NCBI GenBank assembly: GCA_944368215.1
Contig: CALVWX010000015.1
Location: 1-34,534 of the forward strand
Source of the DNA: an uncultured Clostridia bacterium
GTDB taxonomy: Bacteria > Bacillota > Clostridia > Christensenellales > Borkfalkiaceae
Direction: 5' to 3'
DNA length: 34,534 nucleotides
Made by a program: the position numbers and the translations under genes. Of the stretch, positions 8,119-16,117 are shown one piece after another; the stretch's first letter is position 1, and every line of letters starts with the position of its first letter. The notes under the pieces were generated by a model. It was not told where the DNA came from. It made no database searches and worked only from the letters and a program-made list of their open reading frames with translations.

Positions 8119-9987
8119 TCAATGATTGTAATTGAGCGAAAGGTATATCATAAGCACGGCTATGTCCGCAGGGTTTACGCCCGAAATTCTTCCGGCCTGA
8201 CCGAGCGAGCGGGGGCGTATCTTTTCCAGTTTTTCGCGCGCCTCCAGCCTCAAACCTTCAATCTTTGCGTAATTTATGTCGTCGGGCAGAAGCTTGTCCT
8301 CAAGCTTTTTGGCCCGCGCAATCTGTTCGCGGCCCTTCTTTAAGTATCCTTCGTATTTTATCTCTATTTCGGCGCTCTCCTTTACCGATTTGTCCGCCCA
8401 TTCCAGAACGGGCGACAAAGAGCATATATCCTTTAAGGTGACGCCGCGCTTTATGAGTTCAGCGGGCGAAAGCTTTTTGCCCGCGGGCTCAAGCCCCGCT
8501 CGTATTGCAATTTCATCGGCTTTATCTGCGGGCAGCTTTTCGTCGAGCTCTTTCAAAGCCCTTTCATAGTCGGCTTTGCGCTTAAGATAGCGCGCGTATC
8601 TCTCTTCGGTGACGAGGCCGCAGTCATATCCCTTTTGCGTCAGGCGGAAGTCGGCGTTGTCTTGCCTGAGTTCTATGCGGTACTCCGCGCGCGAAGTCAT
8701 CATGCGGTAGGGCTCTTCGGTGCCCTTGGTCACAAGGTCGTCGATGAGTACGCCTATATACGCCTCGTCGCGCCCCAATATAAGGGGGGCTTTGCCGCGC
8801 AGTTTGAGCGAGGCGTTGAGTCCCGCCATCAGCCCCTGCGCCGCCGCTTCCTCGTAGCCCGAAGTGCCGTTTATCTGCCCCGCTGTGTACAGGTTTTTAA
8901 CCTTCTTGAATTCGAGCGTGGGGTAGACGTCCAGCGTGTCTATGCAGTCGTATTCTATGGCGTAGGCGTAGCGCATTATGTCGCAGTGCTCCAGTCCCGC
9001 CACCGAGCGGTACATGTCGCGCTGAATGTCGTGGGGGAGGGAGGAGGACATGCCCTGAATGTAAGCCTCCAGCGTATCCGCGCCCTCGGGCTCGATGAAT
9101 ATCTGGTGCCTCTCCTTGTCCGAAAAGCGCACCACCTTTGTCTCGATTGAAGGGCAATACCTCGGCCCCGTGCTGCCTATCGTGCCGTTGTACAGGGGCG
9201 AACGGTCGAGGTTATTGAGTATTATGTTGTGCGTAACCGCGTTTGTGTAGGTCAGATAGCAGTCTGTCTGCGCGGGCGGCACGCTGTCGTGCATGAAGGA
9301 GAAGGGGTATACGCTCTCGTCGCCCTCCTGAACGGTGCATTTGTCAAGGTCAATCGTGCGGAAGTCAATCCTCGCGGGCGTGCCCGTCTTGAACCTGCGC
9401 ACGCTGTAGCCCAGCTCAATTAAATTTTTTGTCAGCTCGGTTGCGGGGGCGAACCCGTTGGGCCCGCTGTGCTTTATAACGTCGCCCGTAATTGTCTGCG
9501 CGTTGAGGTAAACGCCCGTGGCGAGAATAGCCGCGCGGCACTCAAAAATTCCGCCGTAAGTCGTTTCAACGCCGCATACCCCGCCGTCTTTGACCAGAAT
9601 GCGCGCCGCTTCGCCCTGAACTATGCGCAAATTTTGAGTGTGCTCCAAAACAGCTTTCATGCGCCTGTGATAGGCGTTTTTGTCGCTTTGGCACCTTAAG
9701 GACTGCACGGCCGCGCCCTTGCCCACGTTGAGCATTTTAAACTGCATGGCCGTCTCGTCCGCGTTTATGCCCATCTCGCCGCCCAGCGCGTCAATCTCGC
9801 GCACAAGGTGGCCCTTTGCAGTGCCGCCTATAGATGGATTGCACGCCATAAAGGCTATGCTGTCCAGATTTAGGGTCAGCATGGCCGTCTTAAGTCCCGT
9901 TCGCGCCGCCGCCAGAGCCGCTTCGCAGCCCGCATGGCCTGCGCCGATTACTACGATATCGAATTGTCCTTCAGTGAATTTTTGCAT
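8119..9987 (-). CDS. mnmG: tRNA uridine-5-carboxymethylaminomethyl modification enzyme MnmG (GidA)
   Basis: FAD-dependent enzyme that, with MnmE, installs the carboxymethylaminomethyl group on U34 of certain tRNAs and so supports accurate decoding. The 622 aa length is normal. The N-terminal dinucleotide-binding motif is VIGAGHAGCEAALAAAR, followed by MACNPSIGGTAKGHLVREIDALGG, a GidA signature. GTSGYEEAAAQGLMAGLNA and MTSRAEYRIELRQDNAD are further family blocks. The C-terminal helical part (about 550-620) is intact. It lies downstream of dnaA in the same direction but behind the dnaA terminator. MnmG near dnaA is a common origin-proximal arrangement. MnmE is not in the window. Confidence 0.97.
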   Translation of the reverse strand: MQKFTEGQFDIVVIGAGHAGCEAALAAARTGLKTAMLTLNLDSIAFMACNPSIGGTAKGHLVREIDALGGEMGINADETAMQFKMLNVGKGAAVQSLRCQSDKNAYHRRMKAVLEHTQNLRIVQGEAARILVKDGGVCGVETTYGGIFECRAAILATGVYLNAQTITGDVIKHSGPNGFAPATELTKNLIELGYSVRRFKTGTPARIDFRTIDLDKCTVQEGDESVYPFSFMHDSVPPAQTDCYLTYTNAVTHNIILNNLDRSPLYNGTIGSTGPRYCPSIETKVVRFSDKERHQIFIEPEGADTLEAYIQGMSSSLPHDIQRDMYRSVAGLEHCDIMRYAYAIEYDCIDTLDVYPTLEFKKVKNLYTAGQINGTSGYEEAAAQGLMAGLNASLKLRGKAPLILGRDEAYIGVLIDDLVTKGTEEPYRMMTSRAEYRIELRQDNADFRLTQKGYDCGLVTEERYARYLKRKADYERALKELDEKLPADKADEIAIRAGLEPAGKKLSPAELIKRGVTLKDICSLSPVLEWADKSVKESAEIEIKYEGYLKKGREQIARAKKLEDKLLPDDINYAKIEGLRLEAREKLEKIRPRSLGQAGRISGVNPADIAVLMIYLSLNYNH

Positions 9988-10020
9988 ATCTTTTTCTGTT
10001 TCGGGCGCACATCCCGCGCC

Positions 10021-10210
10021 TAAGTTATGATTTGCCTTACGGCAAAGTTATGAGTTATGAGCGGCAGCAGGCCGCGTTATGAGCCTGCGCTTTTTGCGCA
10101 GGCGTTAAGGTGATTTTATCCATAACGCGCGCGGCATAGCCGCACGCTCATAGTTTGCGCCCGAGGCGCAACCATAACTGTAAACGTTGCGCTCAAGCGC
10201 AACTCATAAC
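10021..10210. repeat. Nested inverted-repeat array between mnmG and dnaA
   Basis: Several short hairpins alternate with a small sequence word. The left half carries GTTATGAG at least three times and the right half its complements (CATAAC, GCTCATAG, CTCATAAC), so the block as a whole is self-complementary. Hairpins: 10061-10065/10071-10075, 10083-10090/10096-10103, 10131-10135/10139-10143, 10155-10161/10165-10171 and 10186-10192/10197-10203. It occupies most of the 275-base spacer upstream of mnmG. Confidence 0.7.
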
Positions 10211-10236
10211 TGTGCAAAGCGCGTCTTCCGATTTCC

Positions 10237-10271
10237 AAAAAATAATTGCCCTTTCGGGGCAATTATTTTTT
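10237..10271 (-). terminator. Rho-independent terminator overlapping the dnaA stop codon
   Basis: A perfect 15 bp inverted repeat (10237-10251 with 10257-10271) with a five-base loop. Read on the minus strand it ends in six T at 10242-10237. The dnaA stop codon (10263-10265) lies in the upstream arm. The A/T-rich flanks also allow termination on the plus strand. Confidence 0.88.
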
Positions 10272-11612
10272 AAGCACTATGTTCTTTATGTCGTCTATGT
10301 CCTTGGCTATGCGGTCGTTGACCTGACACATTTCCTCAACCTTGTTGCGCGAATATAAAATAGTCGTGTGGTTGCGGTTGCCGAGGGCCTTTCCTATGGC
10401 CATAAGGGGGAGAGACAAAAGCTCGCACATAAGATAACAGCAAATCTGCCTCGGCTGGACGAGCTCCTTTTTCTTGCACTTGCCCACAAGGTCGCCCTTG
10501 GTCACGCGGTAGTACGAGCACACGGCGTTTATTATCGAATCGGCCGTAATCTCTTCCTTGCCGTCCTCCGACACGGCCTCGTTGAGCGCGCTCGACGCAA
10601 GCGTCACGGTTATGGGCACTTCGTGCAGTTTGCTTGCAAAAATTACCTTTGTCAGCCTGCCCTCGAGCGTCCTAACGTCGTCGCCCGAATCCTGCGCGAG
10701 GAAGGTTAAAACTTCGTCGGGCACTATGCATTTCTTTTCAAACGCCTTGCGCTTTAAAATGGCGATTTTTGTCTCGAAGTTGGGGGGCAGAATGTCGAAC
10801 ACGAGTCCGCCCGAAAAGCGCGTCTTTAACCTCTCTTCAAGCGCGGTCAGCTCCTTGGGCGGCTGGTCTGAAGATATGATTATCTGCTTGCCTTTGGATA
10901 CCAGCTCGTTGAAGGTGTGGAAGAACTCTTCCTGCACGGCCTTTTTGTTGGCTATGAACTGAATGTCGTCTATAATCAGAACGTCGGCCGAGCGGTAGTG
11001 CTGTCTCAGCTTGTTTCCGCGGTCGCGCGCCTCGGGGCCGCGGCTGGTGAACATGGTATCGATTATTTCGTTTACAAACTGTTCGCACGTTACGTAAATT
11101 ACCTTAAGGTTGGGCTTTTCGGCGACTATTTTGTTGGCTATCGCCTGCATTAAGTGGGTCTTGCCCAGACCCGTTCCGCCGTAAATGAACAGGGGGTTGT
11201 ATGTCCCCGCGGGGTCCTCGGCGACGTTTAATGCGGCGGCGTAAACAAACTCGTTGTTCTTGCCGACGACGAACGAATCGAAGGTGTACTTTTTGTCGAG
11301 GTTTGAAGGGGGAGTGTAGCTCTCCTCCGAAGGCGGGTTATATGCATATTCGTGGCTGCCCGCAACGACTAAGCGGAAGTCCGAAACTCCCACGTCGGCC
11401 TTTATTATGGCTTCACGCATTTTGTCGGCGAGCGTGCCGGTGATGTACTGGGCAAAGTTTTCGTTGGGCGTTTCAAGCACGATATAACGCCCGTCGTAGT
11501 CGACGGGTTTTAATTTTTCGATATACGTAATGTAGGTAATGTGGGTCAGCGTTTCCCGCATTTTTTCCTTTATAGGTTCGTAAATAAAATCGAAGTTCGC
11601 GCTTTCGGCCAT
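10263..11612 (-). CDS. dnaA: Chromosomal replication initiator DnaA
   Basis: AAA+ ATPase that binds DnaA boxes and melts the origin. At 449 aa all four domains are present: N-terminal domain I (about 1-80), a short linker, the AAA+ domain from YTFDSFVVGKNNEFVYAAA with Walker A GGTGLGKTHL and Walker B LIIDDIQF, and C-terminal domain IV with the DnaA signature around ALGNRNHTTILYS. The ATG at 11612 has an AAAGGGA about 12 bases upstream. It is divergent from recF across 110 bases, and no dnaN follows it, unlike the usual dnaA-dnaN-recF order. A perfect TATAAT on the minus strand (11683-11678) could be its -10 but has no good -35. Confidence 0.98.
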   Translation of the reverse strand: MAESANFDFIYEPIKEKMRETLTHITYITYIEKLKPVDYDGRYIVLETPNENFAQYITGTLADKMREAIIKADVGVSDFRLVVAGSHEYAYNPPSEESYTPPSNLDKKYTFDSFVVGKNNEFVYAAALNVAEDPAGTYNPLFIYGGTGLGKTHLMQAIANKIVAEKPNLKVIYVTCEQFVNEIIDTMFTSRGPEARDRGNKLRQHYRSADVLIIDDIQFIANKKAVQEEFFHTFNELVSKGKQIIISSDQPPKELTALEERLKTRFSGGLVFDILPPNFETKIAILKRKAFEKKCIVPDEVLTFLAQDSGDDVRTLEGRLTKVIFASKLHEVPITVTLASSALNEAVSEDGKEEITADSIINAVCSYYRVTKGDLVGKCKKKELVQPRQICCYLMCELLSLPLMAIGKALGNRNHTTILYSRNKVEEMCQVNDRIAKDIDDIKNIVLKK

Positions 11613-11629
11613 AACTGTGATAAATCCCT

Positions 11630-11658
11630 TTGTGTTTTGCGATAATTTGTGCTAAAAT
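11630..11658 (+). promoter_or_regulatory. Candidate promoter for recF
   Basis: -35 TTGTGT at 11630-11635, a 17-base spacer, and an extended -10 TGCTAAAAT with TAAAAT at 11653-11658. It lies in the AT-rich 110-base divergent spacer between dnaA and recF and would give a leader of about 58 bases. The -35 is only a partial match. Confidence 0.5.
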
Positions 11659-11677
11659 AGTAGAGTAATTTTCTATC

Positions 11678-11683
11678 ATTATA
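11678..11683 (-). promoter_or_regulatory. Candidate -10 box for dnaA
   Basis: A perfect TATAAT on the minus strand in the divergent dnaA-recF spacer. It would start a transcript about 60 bases before dnaA. No convincing -35 sits 16-18 bases upstream, so this is tentative. Confidence 0.35.
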
Positions 11684-11722
11684 GTACAATTTGCTTTCAA
11701 AGTACAGTAATTTGGCAAAAAA

Positions 11723-12808
11723 ATGCGCATAAAAAATTTGTTGTTAAAAAATTTCAGAAATTATTCCGCCGAGCAGTTCGAGTTTTCCGACGGCCTCAAT
11801 ATCTTAACGGGCCGCAACGCACAGGGTAAAACCAACTGTGCGGAGGCGGTGTTCTATCTGTGCACGGGCACTTCGCCCCGCGCGCGGCGCGATAAACAGC
11901 TCATAAAATACGGGGAAACCTGCGCCGAAATTTCGGCCTCCTGCCTCGGCAGGTACGGCGATATCTCTCTTTCCGCCGCCATACGCGAAAACGCAAGGGA
12001 GATTAAGGTCAACGGCAATAAAATAACGCGCAACGCAGACCTTTTGGGCAATCTTTACGCCGTGTTCTTCTCCCCACAGGAGCTCCGTCTTATTCAGGAC
12101 GGCCCCGACGAGCGGCGTCGCTTTTTAAATATTTCGCTCTCCCAGCTTTCGCGGCCCTATTACGTGGCTCTCTCGCGCTATAACCGCATACTCGAACAGC
12201 GCAACAATCTTTTAAAAAATAAGGATTTGTCGCTGGTGTTCGACACGCTGCCCGTGTGGGACGAACAGCTCTGCGTTTATGCCGCCACCGTGGCGCGCCG
12301 CAGGGCCGAATATATCGCGCAGCTTTCGCCCCTCGCCACCGAGGCGCACGCTTTTCTGACCGACGGCAAAGAGGAGCTGGAAATTTCGCCCGAAAAGAAG
12401 TATAAGGGCGACGAGGGCGAGTTGAAGGCCCGCCTGTACGACGAGCTCAAAAACAACTACGACCGCGACATCCGCCTCGGCTACACGGCGTCGGGCCCCC
12501 ACCGCGACGATATCGACATAAAGATAGACGGCGAGGACGCCAAAACCTACGCCTCGCAGGGCCAGACGCGCACGGCCGCGCTCGCCATAAAACTCGCCGA
12601 GGTTGAAATTTTCAAGTCGGTCAGCGGCGAATATCCCGTATTGATTTTAGACGACGTATTGTCCGAACTCGACCTTGCGCGCCGCAAAAAGCTCGTCGCC
12701 CGCACGGAGGGCTTGCAGACAATTTTAACCTGCACGCACGCCGAAAGGGTGCTGGCGGGCAGGCAGACTACGCGCATAAGGATAGAAGGGGGTGCGATAA
12801 AGAGATGA
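11723..12808 (+). CDS. recF: DNA replication and repair protein RecF
   Basis: SMC-like ATPase that with RecO and RecR loads RecA at gapped DNA. At 361 aa it is normal in length. It starts MRIKNLLLKNFRNYSAEQFEFSDGLNILTGRNAQGKTNCAEAVFYL, with Walker A GRNAQGKT at about 30-37. The ABC signature region SGPHRDDI and ASQGQTRTAALAIKLAE and the Walker B PVLILDDVLSELD are in the C-terminal third. The ATG follows an A-rich stretch without a clear Shine-Dalgarno. Its stop overlaps the start of the PHP gene by four bases (ATGA), so the two are translationally coupled. Confidence 0.96.
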   Translation: MRIKNLLLKNFRNYSAEQFEFSDGLNILTGRNAQGKTNCAEAVFYLCTGTSPRARRDKQLIKYGETCAEISASCLGRYGDISLSAAIRENAREIKVNGNKITRNADLLGNLYAVFFSPQELRLIQDGPDERRRFLNISLSQLSRPYYVALSRYNRILEQRNNLLKNKDLSLVFDTLPVWDEQLCVYAATVARRRAEYIAQLSPLATEAHAFLTDGKEELEISPEKKYKGDEGELKARLYDELKNNYDRDIRLGYTASGPHRDDIDIKIDGEDAKTYASQGQTRTAALAIKLAEVEIFKSVSGEYPVLILDDVLSELDLARRKKLVARTEGLQTILTCTHAERVLAGRQTTRIRIEGGAIKR

Positions 12809-13635
12809 TCCGTGCAGACATGCACATACACACATATTATTCGGACGGAACCCAGTCCCCCGCCGACGTAATCGCGGCGGCGCGCAAAGCAGGGCTCGGC
12901 CTCGTCTGCGTTACCGACCACGACACGATGGGCGGCAGCGGCGAGGTCAGAAAACTCGCGGCGGACGCCGGCATCCGCGCCGTCGACGGCATCGAAATTT
13001 CCGCCTATGCCGAGGTAAAAGTGCATACGCTCGGCTACGGGCTGGACAGGGATTGCGCCGCTTTCAAAAAATATTACAAGCAGGCGGTCGAAGGCTCTTA
13101 CGCCCGCTGCGAAGATACATTGAAAAAGCTTAAAGAGCGGGGTATAGAGGTGCCTTTAACGGCCGTACTGGCCGAAAGGACGGTGGAAAGCACGCCCGTT
13201 CATTCCATGTTCATCTGCCGCGCGGCGGCAAAACTGGGGTATGCAAAGAGCGCGGGGCAGTTTTATCTTTCCTGCCTCGCCGACGGCAAGTTCGCCCACT
13301 CGCGCGTGGGGCGCCTTACGCCTGAACAGGCGGTGGAGACCATAAACGCCTGCGGCGGCTGGGCTTCGCTCGCCCACCCCGGCCGCATAACGCTCGACGA
13401 AGGGATAAAGGAAAAGCTCATATCCCGCCTCAAAGACCTCGGCCTGCGCGGCATAGAGGCCGTCTATTCGGGGCATACTGTTAAGGAGACGGCTTACTAC
13501 AAGGAGATTGCGCGCAAATACGGACTTTTGGTCACGGGCGGCTCGGACACGCATTTTTCAGGCGGTCCGCGCGCGGTCGGCACGCCCGAATTTTACCCCG
13601 ACGAAGCCCTGCTTGACGCGCTGAAAAACTATTGA
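12805..13635 (+). CDS. PHP-domain metal-dependent phosphoesterase
   Basis: A 276 aa polymerase-and-histidinol-phosphatase (PHP) domain protein. The metal ligands are visible: ADMHIHTYYSDG (HxH near residues 7-9), VTDHDTMGG near 37-40, the Glu of DGIEISA near 72, SLAHPGR near 190 and GGSDTHF near 247. Related proteins hydrolyse 3',5'-nucleoside bisphosphates or 5' nucleotides from RNA ends (YciV/RNase AM-like), so a role in nucleotide or oligoribonucleotide turnover is plausible but not shown. It overlaps recF by 4 bp upstream and the VanW gene by 4 bp downstream, so the three form a tightly packed operon. Confidence 0.88.
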   Translation: MIRADMHIHTYYSDGTQSPADVIAAARKAGLGLVCVTDHDTMGGSGEVRKLAADAGIRAVDGIEISAYAEVKVHTLGYGLDRDCAAFKKYYKQAVEGSYARCEDTLKKLKERGIEVPLTAVLAERTVESTPVHSMFICRAAAKLGYAKSAGQFYLSCLADGKFAHSRVGRLTPEQAVETINACGGWASLAHPGRITLDEGIKEKLISRLKDLGLRGIEAVYSGHTVKETAYYKEIARKYGLLVTGGSDTHFSGGPRAVGTPEFYPDEALLDALKNY

Positions 13636-14951
13636 AAAAATCAATTAAAGCACTTGCGGTACTCACGCTCGCCGTGGGTGCCTTTTTAATTTTCGGGGCG
13701 TGGCTGTTCGGCTTGCCGCGCGGCACGTTTATCGACGGCGTGGACGTCGGCGGCATGTCGCGCGCGGCGGCCGTCGCCGCCGCGCGCGATAAAAAAATTG
13801 AATACTTAAAGTCCAAAGAGCTGGTAATATGCGCCGGCCAATGCGTTTATAAGTTCACCTATCCCGAATTCAATTTTTCAGACGACCTTCCCGAAGTCCT
13901 TTCGTCGGTGCGCAAAAAAGGCAGGTATTTTTCGCATACGCAAATCTATCTCAACGGTGCGGAGCGCATCGCGGAAAATATCTGCGCGTCGCTCGGCCGT
14001 CCCGCCGTCGAACCATACGCAACGTTCAACAAAGCGGGTCAACCGTTTACCTATTTCGAGGGCAGCGACGGGATAGCGGCCGACAAGGCGGCCCTTTTAA
14101 AGGATATTTCGCTGTCGCTCAACGGCGATTTTTGTGCGGTTGACGTCCGCACGGAGGTTATCGCGCGCAAAAAGTCGATCGAGGGCGTAAAACGTGAAAC
14201 ATCGCAGCTGTGTAAGTTCTCTACGGTATTCGATTGCTCCAACGCCGCGCGCTCTTCAAACATAGTCCTCGCCTGCTCCAAAATCAACGGTTCGGTAATC
14301 GGCGCGGGACAAACTTTTTCCTTCAATGACGTCGTCGGCGCGCGCACGGCCGCAAACGGCTTCCTTCCGGCAAAAATAATTTCGGGCGGCCGCTTCGTCG
14401 AAGGCGTGGGGGGAGGGGTGTGCCAGGTTTCAACCACGCTATACAACGCCGCCGTGCTCTCTGGGCTTAAGATAGACGAATACCATCCGCATTCCCTGCG
14501 CGTCTCTTACGTCGCGCCCTCGCGCGACGCCATGGTCAGCGGAACTTACTTCGATTTAAAGTTTACAAACACGCGCTCCACCCCCGTATATGTCCGCATG
14601 AGCGCCTCGCGCGGGTCGCTCGTCTGCACGCTCTACGGCGCGGACGACGGCGTTAAAAGGAGCTTTATATCCAGCATAGTAGGCACCCTTCCCCAGCCGG
14701 AGGACGTAATCATGGATGGCGAAGCGGGCATAATTTCGCATGGGCGCGAGGGCACTCTGAGCGAAGGATACCTCGTTGAAGAGAGGGAGGGCGGCACGAC
14801 GCGCACGCTCATCCGCAAAGATAAATATGCCGCAACCCCCACAGTGCGCGGCGCATGCGCGGAGGATGAACAGGACGGCGTAGGCTGCACGCCGGAGGAC
14901 GGCGGTAATCCCGATGGCGGACAGAAGCCGGCCGCGCAACCGCAAAATTAA
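13632..14951 (+). CDS. VanW family protein with putative peptidoglycan-binding domain
   Basis: A 439 aa envelope protein. Residues about 7-27 are one N-terminal membrane segment. Residues about 35-200 resemble the PG_binding_4 (YkuD-associated) domain that precedes VanW in many Firmicutes (GTFIDGVDVGGMSRAAA). Residues about 215-340 are the VanW domain, with NIVLACSKINGSVIGAGQTFSFNDVVG, GGGVCQVSTTLYNAAVLSGL and YFDLKFTN. The C-terminus is Gly/Pro/Gln-rich and disordered. The function is not established; VanW occurs beside glycopeptide-resistance genes but also, as here, alone in susceptible anaerobes. The start is TTG at 13632, overlapping the PHP stop as TTGA; the first ATG would delete the membrane segment. 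Confidence 0.85.
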   Translation: MKKSIKALAVLTLAVGAFLIFGAWLFGLPRGTFIDGVDVGGMSRAAAVAAARDKKIEYLKSKELVICAGQCVYKFTYPEFNFSDDLPEVLSSVRKKGRYFSHTQIYLNGAERIAENICASLGRPAVEPYATFNKAGQPFTYFEGSDGIAADKAALLKDISLSLNGDFCAVDVRTEVIARKKSIEGVKRETSQLCKFSTVFDCSNAARSSNIVLACSKINGSVIGAGQTFSFNDVVGARTAANGFLPAKIISGGRFVEGVGGGVCQVSTTLYNAAVLSGLKIDEYHPHSLRVSYVAPSRDAMVSGTYFDLKFTNTRSTPVYVRMSASRGSLVCTLYGADDGVKRSFISSIVGTLPQPEDVIMDGEAGIISHGREGTLSEGYLVEEREGGTTRTLIRKDKYAATPTVRGACAEDEQDGVGCTPEDGGNPDGGQKPAAQPQN

Positions 14952-14978
14952 CGCAGCTACAATAATTGGTAAAATTAT

Positions 14979-15007
14979 TTGTCTTTTGCGCTGTTATATG
15001 ATATAAT
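14979..15007 (+). promoter_or_regulatory. Sigma-A-type promoter for plsX-rnc
   Basis: -35 TTGTCT at 14979-14984, a 17-base spacer, and a perfect -10 TATAAT at 15002-15007. The start of transcription would be near 15014, giving a leader of about 70 bases that holds a GC-rich stretch before plsX. Confidence 0.8.
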
Positions 15008-15085
15008 CATATAAGTGGAGTATTTTTGCAGCCGCACGGCGCGGCGCTCCGCGCACGTAAAAGCAAATAATTACGGGGGTCACTC

Positions 15086-16117
15086 ATGGATAAAATCATA
15101 GTAGACGGAATGGGCGGCGACAACGCGCCCGCAAGCACTTGCGAAGGCGTAGCCCGCGCGCTCAACGAAGATAAAAATTTATACGTAATACTCACGGGCA
15201 GAAAGGCCGAACTCGAAAACTGCCTCAAAAACTACAGCTATCCCGCCGACAGGCTGGAAATTGTCGACTGCCCCGACGTCGTCGACATGAACGACATTCC
15301 CACCGAGGCGGTCAAAAAGAAAAATTCCTCGCTGATGCAGGCTTTTTGGATGCTCAAAAAGAACGACGACATCGCCGGCCTCGTCACCGCCGGCTCCACC
15401 GGCGCAACCATTGTCGGCGGCCAGCTCATACTCGGCAGAATACGCGGCATAAAAAGGCCCGCGCTCACTCCCGCCGTGCCCAACGTCAACGGCAAAATGG
15501 TCGTCCTTTGCGACTGCGGCGCCAATGCCGAGTGCAAGCCCTCCATGCTCTGCCAGTTCGCGCTGCTCGGCAGCGCCTATTCAACCGTAGGCCTCGGCGT
15601 AAAAAATCCCAAGGTCGGCCTTCTGAACAACGGCACCGAAGAGCACAAAGGCGACCCCCTGCACCAGCAGACATATCAGTACTTAAAGCAGATGAAGGGC
15701 ATAAACTTCATCGGCAATATAGAAGGCCGCGACATCAACACCGCCGACGTCGACATCGTCGTCTCCGACGGTTTTTCGGGCAATATCGCCTTAAAGACCA
15801 TGGAAGGCACGGCCAAGATGATACTCAAGACCATGAAAAAACAGCTCATGGCCGACACTCGCTCCAAAATAGGCGCGCTTCTCTGCAAAAAGGCGATAAA
15901 GCGCATGCGCGCGGACCTCGATTTCGAAGCCGCTGGCGGCGCAATGCTTTTGGGCGTTAAAAAGGTAGTAGTAAAAAACCACGGCTCGTCCACGGGCATA
16001 TCCATATGCAACGCCGTTCACAAGGCGGCCGAACTCTACCGTTCCGGCCTCATAGAGAAGGTTGAAAGCCTGCTCGAACAGGCCGATTTAAGTTCGGTGA
16101 TTGCGCAGGAAGAATGA
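15086..16117 (+). CDS. plsX: Phosphate acyltransferase PlsX
   Basis: Converts acyl-ACP to acyl-phosphate, the donor for PlsY in phosphatidic acid synthesis at the membrane surface. At 343 aa it is of normal length. Family blocks are IVDGMGGDNAP at the start, GLVTAGSTGATIVGGQLILGRIRGIKRPAL, GLLNNGTEEHKGDPL and VSDGFSGNIALKTMEGTA. A GGGGGTCACTC stretch just before the ATG may serve for ribosome binding. The stop overlaps the rnc start by four bases (ATGA). The usual fabD, fabG and acpP genes between plsX and rnc are absent. No FapR-type operator was recognised. Confidence 0.96.
   Translation: MDKIIVDGMGGDNAPASTCEGVARALNEDKNLYVILTGRKAELENCLKNYSYPADRLEIVDCPDVVDMNDIPTEAVKKKNSSLMQAFWMLKKNDDIAGLVTAGSTGATIVGGQLILGRIRGIKRPALTPAVPNVNGKMVVLCDCGANAECKPSMLCQFALLGSAYSTVGLGVKNPKVGLLNNGTEEHKGDPLHQQTYQYLKQMKGINFIGNIEGRDINTADVDIVVSDGFSGNIALKTMEGTAKMILKTMKKQLMADTRSKIGALLCKKAIKRMRADLDFEAAGGAMLLGVKKVVVKNHGSSTGISICNAVHKAAELYRSGLIEKVESLLEQADLSSVIAQEE

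Noticed and set aside
11613-11722. oriC between dnaA and recF
   Set aside because: AT-rich and well placed, but I find no clear TTATCCACA cluster; only loose matches. Kept as a possibility in findings, not as a feature.
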